Assembly: GCF_001006325.2 (NCBI RefSeq)
Contig: NZ_LBIA02000001.1
Span: 1,799,501-1,863,500 of the forward strand
Length of the DNA stretch: 64,000 nucleotides
DNA from: Afipia massiliensis
GTDB taxonomy: Bacteria; Pseudomonadota; Alphaproteobacteria; Rhizobiales; Xanthobacteraceae
Direction: 5' to 3'
This document shows positions 8,374-16,922 of the stretch, piece by piece. Positions within the stretch are counted from its first letter, which is position 1. Each line of letters starts with the position of its first letter. The position numbers and the translations under genes are program-made. Under the pieces are notes generated by a model. That model saw nothing but the letters and a program-made list of their open reading frames with translations, was not told the origin of the DNA and did no database searches.

Positions 8374-8730
8374 ATGCCGACACGCGCGCGCGTTGACGAG
8401 TTCATTGCTGTAGTTGAAAGCGGCGACCACGCCGGCGCCATCGAGCGCTATTACACTGAAGATGCCAGCATGCAGGAGAATACCTCGCCGCCGCGGATCG
8501 GTCGCGACGGGCTGGTGGCGTTCGAGCGCGGCATTCTCGCGCAGATGAAAGAGGTTCGCTCCAAGGCGCTGGTCTCGGTGGTGGAGGGCGATTACGTCAT
8601 GATTCACTGGAATTTCGACATGACCGATCTCGCCGGCAAGACCCGCCACGTCGATGAAATAGCCATGCAGGAATGGCACGGCGACAGGATCTTCCGAGAG
8701 CGGTTCTTCTACAACGCGGCGAAAGCGTAA
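8374..8730 (+). CDS. SnoaL/NTF2-like protein
   Basis: A 118-residue protein with the cone-shaped NTF2-like pattern: an N-terminal helix (VDEFIAVVESGDHAGAIERY), YYTEDASMQEN, a GRDGLVAFERG helix, then beta strands ending in DEIAMQEWHGDRIFRERFFYN. The IAMQEWHGDRI strand is typical of SnoaL-like proteins. Related proteins are small isomerases or ligand-binding proteins, and the substrate cannot be told from the sequence. Confidence 0.82.
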   Translation: MPTRARVDEFIAVVESGDHAGAIERYYTEDASMQENTSPPRIGRDGLVAFERGILAQMKEVRSKALVSVVEGDYVMIHWNFDMTDLAGKTRHVDEIAMQEWHGDRIFRERFFYNAAKA

Positions 8731-8877
8731 GCGCCCTCTCCTGACATGATTGGCCGTCATGCGGGCGATGACGATGTCTCGCTTGACGCCGCGATCGGCA
8801 TCCTGACAGATGGCGAAACTGCCGCCGGAATCGGCAGAGAAGAAGAGCACCAAGCTCCCTCAGGGAAACGCCGGAAT

Positions 8878-10140
8878 ATGAACGCACCTCACGCGGGCCC
8901 GACTGCGGATGAGAAAATCATCGATGAGACATCGATCCGATATGAAGGCTGGCCGATCGTCGGGGTCTGCTTTCTGGTGGCGACGTTCGCCTGGGCAGCC
9001 GGCTTCTATGGGCAAGGTGTTTATCTCGCCGAGTTGCAACGAGTTCATGGCTGGCCGGCGTCGCTGATTTCGACGGCGACCACCTGCTACTATCTGTTCA
9101 GCGCGGTTCTGGTCGTGTTCGTAAGTGAAGCGATCCGCACGCTGGGGCCGCGTCGTCTTCTGATCATGGGGATCATCGCTATTGCCGCAGGCACCGCACT
9201 GGTCGGGCAGGTGACGTCGCCGTGGCAACTGTACGTTGCCTATGCGCTGATCGCGTTCGGCTGGGCAGGGACAAGTCTCGCCGCGATCAACAACACGCTG
9301 GGACTATGGTTCGACAAGAAGCGCGGCATGGCCATCAGCCTCGCGCTGAACGGCGCGAGTTGCGGCGGCATACTCGGCGTGCCGCTGCTGGTCGGTGCCA
9401 TCGGCAAGTTCGGCTTTCCCGCAACCTCGATCGGCGCGGCGCTGGTCATCGTTATCGTGGCAATACCGGCCATTTTGATCTGGGTCGGTCGGCCGCCCAA
9501 GCGTACGCTGCCGCCGGCCGATGCGTTCGCCACGGCACCCGCGCCTGCCGTGCAATCAATCGCGCAAATGCGGCGCGCGGCGTTCGGCAGTCTCTCGTTC
9601 TGGACCATCACTGTGCCGTTCGCGATGCTCCTGATCGCGCAGGTCGGTTTCATCGTGCACCAGATTTCGTTTCTCGATCCGATCATGGGCCGCGAGCGCG
9701 CGAGCATCGCGGTGGCGCTGATGACGGTGATGGCGGTGGTAGGGCGCGTGCTGTTCGGGTTCGTCGTCGACCGGATGGATCAACGCAAGGCAGCGGCGGT
9801 GTCGGCGATCAGTCAGGCCGTAGCGCTGATCGTCATGGTCAATACCCGAAACGAAGTGACATTATTCACCGCCAGCGCAGTGTTCGGATTTTCCGTTGGC
9901 AACATGATCACGCTGCCGACGCTGATCGTGCAGCGGGAGTTCAGCGCGGCGGCGTTCGGCGTGCTGGTCAGCCTGGTAACGGCGATCTGCCAGTTCACCT
10001 ATGCGTTCGGGCCAGGGATAATCGGTTTGCTGCGGGATGTTTTCGGCAGCTATGTCGTGCCGTTCTATGCTTGCGCGGCGCTTCAGATGATCGCTGCCGC
10101 CATCGTGCTGGTGCGGGGAAAAGCACCGCAGGCTGTTTGA
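8878..10140 (+). CDS. MFS transporter
   Basis: A 420-residue major facilitator with about 12 hydrophobic segments. It begins after a short polar tail with EGWPIVGVCFLVATFAW and GFYGQGVYLAELQRVHGW, and contains the loop FDKKRGMAISLALNGASCGG typical of monocarboxylate/oxalate-type (OFA, MCT-like) members, with a central loop near residue 215. I set the start at 8878 because the preceding open frame (from 8746) is polar, has no RBS and precedes the first membrane segment by an implausible length. The substrate is unknown. Its stop abuts the convergent VOC gene with no gap. Confidence 0.85.
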   Translation: MNAPHAGPTADEKIIDETSIRYEGWPIVGVCFLVATFAWAAGFYGQGVYLAELQRVHGWPASLISTATTCYYLFSAVLVVFVSEAIRTLGPRRLLIMGIIAIAAGTALVGQVTSPWQLYVAYALIAFGWAGTSLAAINNTLGLWFDKKRGMAISLALNGASCGGILGVPLLVGAIGKFGFPATSIGAALVIVIVAIPAILIWVGRPPKRTLPPADAFATAPAPAVQSIAQMRRAAFGSLSFWTITVPFAMLLIAQVGFIVHQISFLDPIMGRERASIAVALMTVMAVVGRVLFGFVVDRMDQRKAAAVSAISQAVALIVMVNTRNEVTLFTASAVFGFSVGNMITLPTLIVQREFSAAAFGVLVSLVTAICQFTYAFGPGIIGLLRDVFGSYVVPFYACAALQMIAAAIVLVRGKAPQAV

Positions 10141-10662
10141 TCAGGACTCGCGCTCTTTCAGGAGTGCTTCGACATCGAGCCGACGGTTGAACATTGCCAG
10201 TGTTCCATCGGGATCTCGCGGCCACTCGGCTTCGGGGCGGTCGCGATAGAGCTCGACGCCGTTTTCGTCGGGATCACGCAGATAAAGCGCTTCGCTGACG
10301 CCGTGATCGGCTGCGCCGTCGAGCGCGATGCCGGCGGACAGCACCCGGTGCAGCGCATCTGCGAGCGCCGCACGTGTCGGATACAGGATCGCAGTATGAT
10401 ACAGTCCGGTGGTGCCGTCTGGCGGCGGCTTGCCGCCTTTGCTGTGCCAGGTATTCAGACCAATGTGATGATGATAGCCGCCTGCTGAAATAAAGGCGGC
10501 CTGATCGCCGTAGCGCTGCATCAACTCAAATCCGAGCACGCCTTGATAAAAGCCGAGCGCGCGGTCGAGATCCGCCACTTTGAGGTGGACATGGCCGATG
10601 CGTGTGCCTGCGATCACGGGCCTGAAGGGCGCCGCGGCCGTTGTGCTGGTTTCTTCGGGCAT
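10141..10662 (-). CDS. VOC family (glyoxalase/extradiol dioxygenase fold) protein
   Basis: A 173-residue vicinal-oxygen-chelate protein with paired beta-alpha-beta modules. GHVHLKVADLDRALGFYQGVLGF gives the first metal His (HVHL), GLYHTAILYPTRAALADALH gives the second His, and LYLRDPDENGVELY gives the metal Glu. That is the single-domain layout of glyoxalase/dioxygenase-like enzymes; the HHHIGLNTW strand is common in catechol-2,3-dioxygenase-like members. It probably shares a transcript with the upstream CMD gene 57 bases away. The substrate is unknown. Confidence 0.85.
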   Translation of the reverse strand: MPEETSTTAAAPFRPVIAGTRIGHVHLKVADLDRALGFYQGVLGFELMQRYGDQAAFISAGGYHHHIGLNTWHSKGGKPPPDGTTGLYHTAILYPTRAALADALHRVLSAGIALDGAADHGVSEALYLRDPDENGVELYRDRPEAEWPRDPDGTLAMFNRRLDVEALLKERES

Positions 10663-10719
10663 GCCAAGGCTCTCCGATTGATACGATGCGTCGCTCTTGG
10701 CGATGTATGAGCGCGCGCA

Positions 10720-11268
10720 TCACGGCACAAGGTCACAGATTTCACCCTCAGGCGCTTCAATTTCGAAGGTGTTGAGTGTCATCGACACCAATGCGTAATA
10801 GCCAAGCAGCCCAACCAGTTCGACCACTCCCGTTTCCCCGAGCATCTCAATGGCTTTGTCGTACAGCAGCTTCGGAACTTTGCAGTTTTCGTGCAGCGAC
10901 TCGCTGAACTCATAAACCAGCTGCGCTTCTGGATCGTCGAAATCCGGAACGTGGCGATGGTTGATGGCGTCGATGATTCCGGAATCGAGCCCTGCCGCCA
11001 GCGCCAGCTTCTTGTGCGCATACCATTCGAACTGCGCGCTCCAGTGCCGTGCGGTCACCAGAATTGCGAGTTCTGACAGAAGCGGCCCGAGTGTGGTGTC
11101 GTAACGGAGGAATGCGCCGAGCCGGCCGGCGTGCCGCGCCACCTCCGGCGCATGGATCCAGGCGCGCAGCGGCGGCGTCACTGTGCCGCGCTTGCTGGAA
11201 ACGGACTCCTCGTAAATGCTCTTCTGATCGGCAGTCATTTCGCTAGGCGAAAGGGTTCTCAGGCGCAT
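10720..11268 (-). CDS. carboxymuconolactone decarboxylase family protein
   Basis: A 182-residue CMD/AhpD-fold protein. The core reads LSELAILVTARHWSAQFEWYAH followed by AGLDSGIIDAI, the usual helix pattern around the active site, and ends with GVVELVGLLGYYALVSMTLN. The CxxC found in AhpD peroxidases is absent, so a decarboxylase/lactonase-like or unassigned activity is likelier. It is upstream of, and codirectional with, the VOC gene. Confidence 0.85.
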   Translation of the reverse strand: MRLRTLSPSEMTADQKSIYEESVSSKRGTVTPPLRAWIHAPEVARHAGRLGAFLRYDTTLGPLLSELAILVTARHWSAQFEWYAHKKLALAAGLDSGIIDAINHRHVPDFDDPEAQLVYEFSESLHENCKVPKLLYDKAIEMLGETGVVELVGLLGYYALVSMTLNTFEIEAPEGEICDLVP

Positions 11269-11466
11269 GGCGGTTCCTTTGTTTTAAACGCAGTGGCTGC
11301 GCCGGGATGCGGCCGGAATGTCTTGCATGGCTACCATATCGCACCCGGCCAGACTTTCGCGTTAGCGAGATATTGAAATCCCCCTAGCGGACAGTACAGT
11401 CCGGCCCAGAAAATCAACAATGGCCGCGCATCTCGTGCCGCGGCTTGTCAGCCGAGGGAATGTCGA

Positions 11467-12651
11467 ATGGCCGATATGGAAAAATTCCGCAGTGAGACGC
11501 GCGCCTGGCTGGCGGCCAACTGCCCGCCCGAAATGCGCAAGCCGGTGGCGAACGAGAACGATGTGTTCTGGGGCGGTCGCAACACGACATTCGCGTCCGA
11601 ACCGCAGCGGCTCTGGTTTGAGCGAATGCGTGACAAGGGCTGGACCGTTCCCGAGTGGCCGAAGGAATACGGCGGCGGCGGCCTCGATGCCGAGGAAACA
11701 AAAATCCTGCGTCAGGAGATGGCGGCGATTTCGGCGCGGCTTCCGCTGTCAAGTTTCGGCATCTGGATGCTCGGACCGGCGCTGCTGAAGTACGGCACCG
11801 AGGCGCAGAAGCGCGAGCATCTGCCGAAGATCGCTGCCGGATTGATCCGCTGGTGTCAGGGCTATTCGGAACCGAATGCCGGCTCCGATCTTGCGTCGCT
11901 GCAAACGCGCGCGGATATCGACGGTGACGACTACATCATCAACGGCCAGAAGATCTGGACATCGATGGCGAACTTCGCCGACTGGATTTTCTGTCTGGTG
12001 CGGACCGACTTCAGCGCCAAGAAGCATGATGGCATCAGCTTCATTCTGTTCGACATGGCCTCGAAGGGCGTTTCGACCAAGCCGATTCTCCTGATCTCAG
12101 GCAAGTCGCCGTTCTGCGAAACCTTCTTCGACAACGTTCGCGTGCCGCGATCCCATGTGGTCGGTACCGTCAACCGCGGCTGGGACGTCGCGAAGTATCT
12201 TCTGCAGCACGAACGCTCGATGATCAGCGGTCTCGGGGACCGCAGCGGCAGCCGGCCGCTCGGCCAGGTCGCGGCGAACTCCGTCGGCGTCGACGAGCAC
12301 GGGCAACTGGACGATCCGATGTTGCGCGGACAGATCGCAACCTTCGATGTCGACGAGGCTGCGATGGCCTGCGCTTCCGAGCGCGCGGTCGATCTTGCGA
12401 AAGCAGGGCAGGGCCATCCGGCTTATTCTTCGGCGCTGAAATACTACGGTACCGAACTCAACAAGCGTCGGCATGAACTCCTGATGTCGGCCGGCGGCGT
12501 CGATGCGCTGGAATGGGAAAGCGAGCGCTCCCGCGAGGGACTGGCGGCGCGGTCGTGGTTGCGCACCAAGGCGAACTCGATCGAGGGCGGCACCAGCGAG
12601 GTGATGCTCGGTATCGTTGCCAAGCGCATTCTCGATCTGCCCGGCGCGTAA
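11467..12651 (+). CDS. acyl-CoA dehydrogenase (FadE-like, first of a pair)
   Basis: A 394-residue FAD-dependent acyl-CoA dehydrogenase. It has the N-terminal helical domain (FRSETRAWLAANCPPEM), the FAD/substrate loop WCQGYSEPNAGSDLASLQT, the beta-domain INGQKIWTSMANFADWIF, and the C-terminal SIEGGTSEVMLGIVAKRIL. In the alignment I make by eye, a Gly occupies the position of the MCAD-type catalytic Glu (YEGT) and a Glu lies one residue upstream, so base assignment is uncertain. The gene is 52 bases from a second, shorter dehydrogenase, suggesting a two-component heteromeric enzyme. The acyl substrate is unknown. Confidence 0.9.
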   Translation: MADMEKFRSETRAWLAANCPPEMRKPVANENDVFWGGRNTTFASEPQRLWFERMRDKGWTVPEWPKEYGGGGLDAEETKILRQEMAAISARLPLSSFGIWMLGPALLKYGTEAQKREHLPKIAAGLIRWCQGYSEPNAGSDLASLQTRADIDGDDYIINGQKIWTSMANFADWIFCLVRTDFSAKKHDGISFILFDMASKGVSTKPILLISGKSPFCETFFDNVRVPRSHVVGTVNRGWDVAKYLLQHERSMISGLGDRSGSRPLGQVAANSVGVDEHGQLDDPMLRGQIATFDVDEAAMACASERAVDLAKAGQGHPAYSSALKYYGTELNKRRHELLMSAGGVDALEWESERSREGLAARSWLRTKANSIEGGTSEVMLGIVAKRILDLPGA

Positions 12652-12703
12652 GACGTTAAGTCGCGCCGCTTTCCTTAACCGATAACTCGTACCGGATACT
12701 CAA

Positions 12704-13843
12704 ATGGCTCTCGTCCTCAACGAAGAACAGTCAATGCTGCGCGACAGTGCGCGCGGTCTCATCAGCGACAAGGCGCCGGTGGCGCATTTGCGCAAGCTGC
12801 GCGATACCAATGACACCAACGGCTTTTCACGCGATCTCTGGAAAACCTTCGCGGAGATGGGCTTTGCTGGCTTACTGGTGCCGGAAGATTTCGGCGGCAG
12901 CGGACTCGGCGCGGTCGAAGCCGGCGTGGTGATGGAGGAAATCGGCCGCACGCTGATGCCGTCGCCGTTCCTGTCGACCGGTGTGGTGGCGGCGACTGCG
13001 CTGACGCGCGGTGGCAACGCCGCGCAGAAATCGGAATACCTGACCAGGCTTGCCAAGGGCGATCTGATCGCGTCGCTTGCCGTGGACGAGGGTGCTAAGC
13101 ATCGCCCCCTGAAGACCGCGATGCAGGCCGTGCGCGCCGGCAACGGCTTCAAGCTCAAGGGCGCGAAGGCGTTCGTCGTCGATGGTCACGCAGCTGATTT
13201 GCTGATTGTTGCGGCCCGCACCGCAGGCCAGCCCCGTGAGCGCGATGGTTTGACCCTGTTCCTGGTCGATCCCAAGGCCAAGGGCATCGAGATCGAACGG
13301 ACTGCGATGGTCGATGCGCATAACGCTGCGCGGATCGCGTTCAACGATGTGGATGTCACGGCGGACGGCGTGCTTGGAGAGGTCGATCAGGGCGCGGTCC
13401 TGCTCGAAGGCATTCTCAATGTCGGTCGCGCGGCGGTGGCGTCCGAAATGGTCGGCGTCAGCGAAGAGTCCTTCACGCGCACGGTGACCTATCTGAAAGA
13501 GCGCAAGCAGTTCGGAAAGCTGATCGGCGAATTCCAGGCGCTGCAGCATCGCGCCGCGCACCTCTACACCGAGATCGAGATCACCAAGGCTGCGGTGATG
13601 AAGGCGCTGCAGGCGCTCGACTCGGATTTCGACAAGGCGGGTGCTGCGGTTGCCGTCGCCAAGGCAAAAGCCGGATCGACAGCCACACTGGCGGTGCAAG
13701 AAGCTGTTCAGATGCACGGCGGCGTCGGTATGACCGACGCGTTCGACATCGGCTTCTTCATGAAGCGCGCGCGGGTGTGTCAGGAACTGTTCGGCGATGC
13801 CGCATATCACGCCGAGCAGCTGGCGCGGCTGAAGGGCTATTGA
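12704..13843 (+). CDS. acyl-CoA dehydrogenase (second of a pair)
   Basis: A 379-residue acyl-CoA dehydrogenase-fold protein. The N-terminal LNEEQSMLRDSARGLISDKAP and LLVPEDFGGSGLGAVEAGVVMEE motifs and the C-terminal QEAVQMHGGVGMTDAFDIG are diagnostic. It lacks the SIEGGT-type C-terminal motif present in its neighbour and its central domain is divergent (SLAVDEGAKHRPLK), which fits the non-catalytic or small partner of heteromeric acyl-CoA dehydrogenases. It very likely shares a transcript with the upstream gene. The pair resembles the two-subunit dehydrogenases of dicarboxylate, aromatic or steroid degradation, but no other pathway genes are adjacent. Confidence 0.9.
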   Translation: MALVLNEEQSMLRDSARGLISDKAPVAHLRKLRDTNDTNGFSRDLWKTFAEMGFAGLLVPEDFGGSGLGAVEAGVVMEEIGRTLMPSPFLSTGVVAATALTRGGNAAQKSEYLTRLAKGDLIASLAVDEGAKHRPLKTAMQAVRAGNGFKLKGAKAFVVDGHAADLLIVAARTAGQPRERDGLTLFLVDPKAKGIEIERTAMVDAHNAARIAFNDVDVTADGVLGEVDQGAVLLEGILNVGRAAVASEMVGVSEESFTRTVTYLKERKQFGKLIGEFQALQHRAAHLYTEIEITKAAVMKALQALDSDFDKAGAAVAVAKAKAGSTATLAVQEAVQMHGGVGMTDAFDIGFFMKRARVCQELFGDAAYHAEQLARLKGY

Positions 13844-13879
13844 GCGATAGCCGGAGTTCGTTCTTCGCTGAGAAAATGT

Positions 13880-13904
13880 AATGGCCGGGGCACGCCCGGC
13901 CATT
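13880..13904. terminator. bidirectional hairpin between convergent genes
   Basis: A perfect 10-bp stem (13880-13889 with 13895-13904, AATGGCCGGG arms) lies in the 80-base gap between the converging dehydrogenase and AapJ-like genes, well placed to end both transcripts. Confidence 0.65.
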
Positions 13905-13923
13905 GTCGTTGGATGCAGCGTTT

Positions 13924-14973
13924 TTACCGGATCGGCGGCGCGTACTGGATGCCGCCGGCGTTCCAGAGCTGATTGAGGCCGCGTGGAATCGCGAGCTTGG
14001 AGCCGATGCCGACGTTGCGCTCATAGACCTCGCCGTAGTTGCCGACATGGCGGATAATGCGCGCCGCCCAGTCCTTGCTCAGGTCGATTTCCTCGCCATA
14101 AGCCCCCTCGGTGCCGACCAGCCGCATGACGTCCGGCTTCTTCGACTTCAGCGCGTCGTCGATATTCTTCGAGGTCACGCCGAGCTCTTCCGCGTTGAGC
14201 ATGGCGTAGATCGTCCATTTTACGATCAGCAGCCACTCGTCGTCGCGCTGCCGCACCACTGGCGCCAGCGGTTCCTTCGAAATCACATCCGGCAGGATGA
14301 CGTGTTCACCGGGCTTGGTCAGCCGCAGCCGCAGCGCATAAAGTTGCGATACGTCGGTGGTCAGCACATCGCACTGACCTGAATCATAGGCCTTGATGAC
14401 GTCGTCAAGTTTCGGGAGGTTCAGTTCCTGATACTTGATGTTGTTGGCGCGGAAATAGTCCGCAAGATTCAACTGCGTCGTGGTGCCGGCCTGAACGCAG
14501 ACTTTGCTGCCGTCCAGTTCGAGGGCGGAATCGATCTTGCGCGACTGGCGCACCATGAAGCCTTCGCCATCGTAATAGGCGACGGCTGCGAAGTTCAGGC
14601 CGTATTCGGTTTCGCGCGACATGCTCCAGGTGGAGTTGCGCGACAGGATATCGACCTTGCGGTTGCGCAGTTCCTTGAAGCGCTCGCTGGCATCGAGCGG
14701 AATGAATTTTACCTTGTTCGGGTCGTTGAAGATCGCAGCGGCTACGGCGCGGCAGATATCGACGTCGAAACCGGACCAGTTGCCCTTGTCGTCAGGAATC
14801 GAAAAGCCCGGCAGGCCGGTATTGACGCCGCACAAGACAGCATCGCGTTTCACGGTGCGTTTCAGGGTCCGCGTATCGTACCGCTCGTAGGTGATTGCCG
14901 CTGCCGCAATCGCGACGGCGATAGCCGCGCCGATCAGGAGACCGGTGCCGAAGGTGCGCGAAAAAATGGCCAT
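13924..14973 (-). CDS. amino acid ABC transporter substrate-binding protein (AapJ/BztA-like)
   Basis: A 349-residue type-II periplasmic binding protein of the polar/general amino acid class. An N-terminal uncleaved-looking hydrophobic segment (GTGLLIGAAIAVAIAAAAITY) is followed by VLCGVNTGLPGFSIPDDKGNWSG, FDVDICRAVAAAIF, and FMVRQSRKI, the AapJ/BztA signature pattern. Such proteins present L-amino acids to AapQMP. No aapQMP genes are next to it, so it is an orphan binding protein in this window. Confidence 0.87.
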   Translation of the reverse strand: MAIFSRTFGTGLLIGAAIAVAIAAAAITYERYDTRTLKRTVKRDAVLCGVNTGLPGFSIPDDKGNWSGFDVDICRAVAAAIFNDPNKVKFIPLDASERFKELRNRKVDILSRNSTWSMSRETEYGLNFAAVAYYDGEGFMVRQSRKIDSALELDGSKVCVQAGTTTQLNLADYFRANNIKYQELNLPKLDDVIKAYDSGQCDVLTTDVSQLYALRLRLTKPGEHVILPDVISKEPLAPVVRQRDDEWLLIVKWTIYAMLNAEELGVTSKNIDDALKSKKPDVMRLVGTEGAYGEEIDLSKDWAARIIRHVGNYGEVYERNVGIGSKLAIPRGLNQLWNAGGIQYAPPIR

Positions 14974-15030
14974 GAATGAATCTCGCTTCTGAAGTATGCG
15001 TGCGGAAAACGAAAGGCGTTGCCTGGAGAA

Positions 15031-15624
15031 CTAGATTTCGGGCCGCTGGCGGATGATGACCTTGGTGCCGACGGGGATGCGATCGTAGAGATCGGTCACG
15101 TCGGCGTTGACCAGACGGAAGCAACCTGACGACACGGCGCTGCCGATGGTCTGCGGCTGGTTGGTGCCGTGAATGCGATAGACCGTGGCGCCGAGATACA
15201 GCGCTCGCGCGCCCATCGGATTGCCGGGGCCGCCCGCCATGAAGCGGGGCAGGTAGGGCTGGCGCGCGATCATTTCCGGCGGAGGTGTCCAGTCCGGCCA
15301 TTCCTGCTTGCGGGTGATCTTCTGCAACCCCTGCCACTGGAAGCCTTCGCGCCCGACTCCGATGCCGTAGCGGATTGCGCGGCCGTTGCCCTGCACGAGA
15401 TAGAGAAAACGCTCGGAGGTGCTGATAACGATGGTGCCCGGCGGTTCGGAGGTCCGGAAGAAAACCGCGGTGCGCTTGAACTCCGGCGCAATTTCCTCGT
15501 CCTCCGGAATGTATCCCGGCTGGTCACCGATGTTCATCTCGCGCCCCTGCGCGAACGCATGAGGTGCTGCGAACAACAGGCCGGCCGCGACTGCCGCCAA
15601 AGCGAGAGAACGGATGATGTTCAT
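15031..15624 (-). CDS. L,D-transpeptidase, YkuD domain
   Basis: A 197-residue exported L,D-transpeptidase that crosslinks peptidoglycan (3-3 links) or attaches proteins to it. A signal peptide ends at AFAQ (about residue 26). The YkuD domain runs from about GTIVISTSERFLYLV to the end and carries the catalytic motif HGTNQPQTIGSAVSSGCFRL, with active-site Cys in SSGCFR. This compact form is abundant in alphaproteobacteria with several paralogues. The gene stands alone between the AapJ-like gene and the bd oxidase cluster. Confidence 0.93.
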   Translation of the reverse strand: MNIIRSLALAAVAAGLLFAAPHAFAQGREMNIGDQPGYIPEDEEIAPEFKRTAVFFRTSEPPGTIVISTSERFLYLVQGNGRAIRYGIGVGREGFQWQGLQKITRKQEWPDWTPPPEMIARQPYLPRFMAGGPGNPMGARALYLGATVYRIHGTNQPQTIGSAVSSGCFRLVNADVTDLYDRIPVGTKVIIRQRPEI

Positions 15625-15764
15625 GTCGAGAATCCCGCGTTTCGTCGTGCCCCACGCGCATCAAACCTTAGCCATGCTCTGCTGGCAAGTGATACGCGCC
15701 CCAAGGCGGGTCACCATGCGTCGTAAATCCTTAAAATATATCTGAAATCGCCGATCTTTGGAGG

Positions 15765-15902
15765 TCAGTGCGGAGCGATCCAGAGCCGCAGGATATAGGC
15801 GAAAACGGCAACGGTGCCGGTCCCGAGCAGCCACAAGGCGACGAACCACAGCAGCTTGCGCGACAGCGGCTGGGGGCGTTCGGGCGGCGGCGTCACATCC
15901 AT
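15765..15902 (-). CDS. DUF2474 membrane microprotein of the cyd/cio operon
   Basis: A 45-residue protein (MDVTPPPERPQP, then SRKLLWFVALWLLGTGTV and AVFAYILRLWIAPH). It has a basic/proline-rich N-terminus and a single transmembrane helix. It starts at 15902, one base after the cioB stop (TAG-G-ATG), so it is translationally linked. Size, position after subunit II and the LW...R.W pattern match the DUF2474 family that accompanies cyanide-insensitive bd-type oxidases, comparable in position to CydX. A stabilising role for the oxidase is inference. Confidence 0.75.
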   Translation of the reverse strand: MDVTPPPERPQPLSRKLLWFVALWLLGTGTVAVFAYILRLWIAPH

Positions 15903-15903
15903 C

Positions 15904-16917
15904 CTAGTGGTAGCCGCTCGAGGGATCGACCTTGCCGCGGAATACCCAATAGGCCCATGCGGTGTAGGCCAGAATGATTGGCACCAGAATCGCGACGCCG
16001 ACGAGCATGAAGCTCAGGCTGTTGGCAGGCGCGGCCGCCTGCCAGATGGTGATGCTCTGCGGCACGATATAGGGAAACATGCTGACGCCGAGGCCGGCAT
16101 ACGTGATCGCGAACAACACCAGCGAGAGAACGAAGGGGCGATAATCCTGCTTGTTGGCAAGACTCTTCAGCAGCAGCAGCGTGATCGCAGCCACGGCAAT
16201 CGGAATCGGCGCAGTGAAGAGAATGTTCGGCCACTCGAACCAGCGCCGCCAGTAATCTGCCTGTAGGAATGGCGTTGCGAGGCTGACGGCAACGATGGCG
16301 ATCAGCGTGGCGACCAAAAGCCACCAGCTCAGCCGATAGGCATGCTCACGCAGTTCGCCGGTGGTTTTCATGACCAGCCAGGTCGCGCCGAGCAGGCCGT
16401 ATCCGGCGACGACGGCGCAACCCGTCAGGATGCTGAACGGCGTCAGCCAGTCCCACCAGCCGCCGGCATAGTGCCGCCCTTCGACGTGAATGCCCTGCAA
16501 GATCGCACCGAGCGCGACGCCTTGCGCCAGCGCTGCGAGCAGTGAACCGCCGGCAAAGGCAACGTCCCAGCGGTTGCGCTCGCTTTGGGTGCGCCAGCGG
16601 AATTCAAAGGCGACGCCGCGAAAGATCAGTCCGATCAGCATGGCGATGATCGGCGTGTAGATCGCCGGCATCACGACAGCAAATGCCAACGGGAAAGCGG
16701 CCATCAACCCACCGCCGCCGAGCACCAGCCAGGTTTCGTTGCCGTCCCAGACCGGCGCGATGGAATTCATCATCACGTCGCGGTCTTCCTTTTTCGGAAA
16801 CATCGGAAACAACATGCCGAGCCCGAGGTCGAAACCGTCCATCACGATGTACATGAACACGGCGAAGGCGATGATGAAGGCCCAGAGGACCGCGATGTCG
16901 ATAGGGAGTCCGGCCAT
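15904..16917 (-). CDS. cioB: cytochrome bd-type (cyanide-insensitive) ubiquinol oxidase subunit II
   Basis: Subunit II of a quinol oxidase, 337 residues with eight or so membrane segments, starting with LPIDIAVLWAFIIAFAVFMYI and MDGFDLGLGMLFP, and containing PVWDGNETWLVLGGGGL, a strongly conserved CydB motif. I use the ATG at 16917, with AAGG 9 bases upstream; a GTG at 16926 overlaps the cioA stop (GTGA) but has no spaced RBS. The first two helices pack against the haem subunit. The upstream cioA and downstream DUF2474 genes form one operon. Confidence 0.93.
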   Translation of the reverse strand: MAGLPIDIAVLWAFIIAFAVFMYIVMDGFDLGLGMLFPMFPKKEDRDVMMNSIAPVWDGNETWLVLGGGGLMAAFPLAFAVVMPAIYTPIIAMLIGLIFRGVAFEFRWRTQSERNRWDVAFAGGSLLAALAQGVALGAILQGIHVEGRHYAGGWWDWLTPFSILTGCAVVAGYGLLGATWLVMKTTGELREHAYRLSWWLLVATLIAIVAVSLATPFLQADYWRRWFEWPNILFTAPIPIAVAAITLLLLKSLANKQDYRPFVLSLVLFAITYAGLGVSMFPYIVPQSITIWQAAAPANSLSFMLVGVAILVPIILAYTAWAYWVFRGKVDPSSGYH

Positions 16918-16922
16918 GGCGC

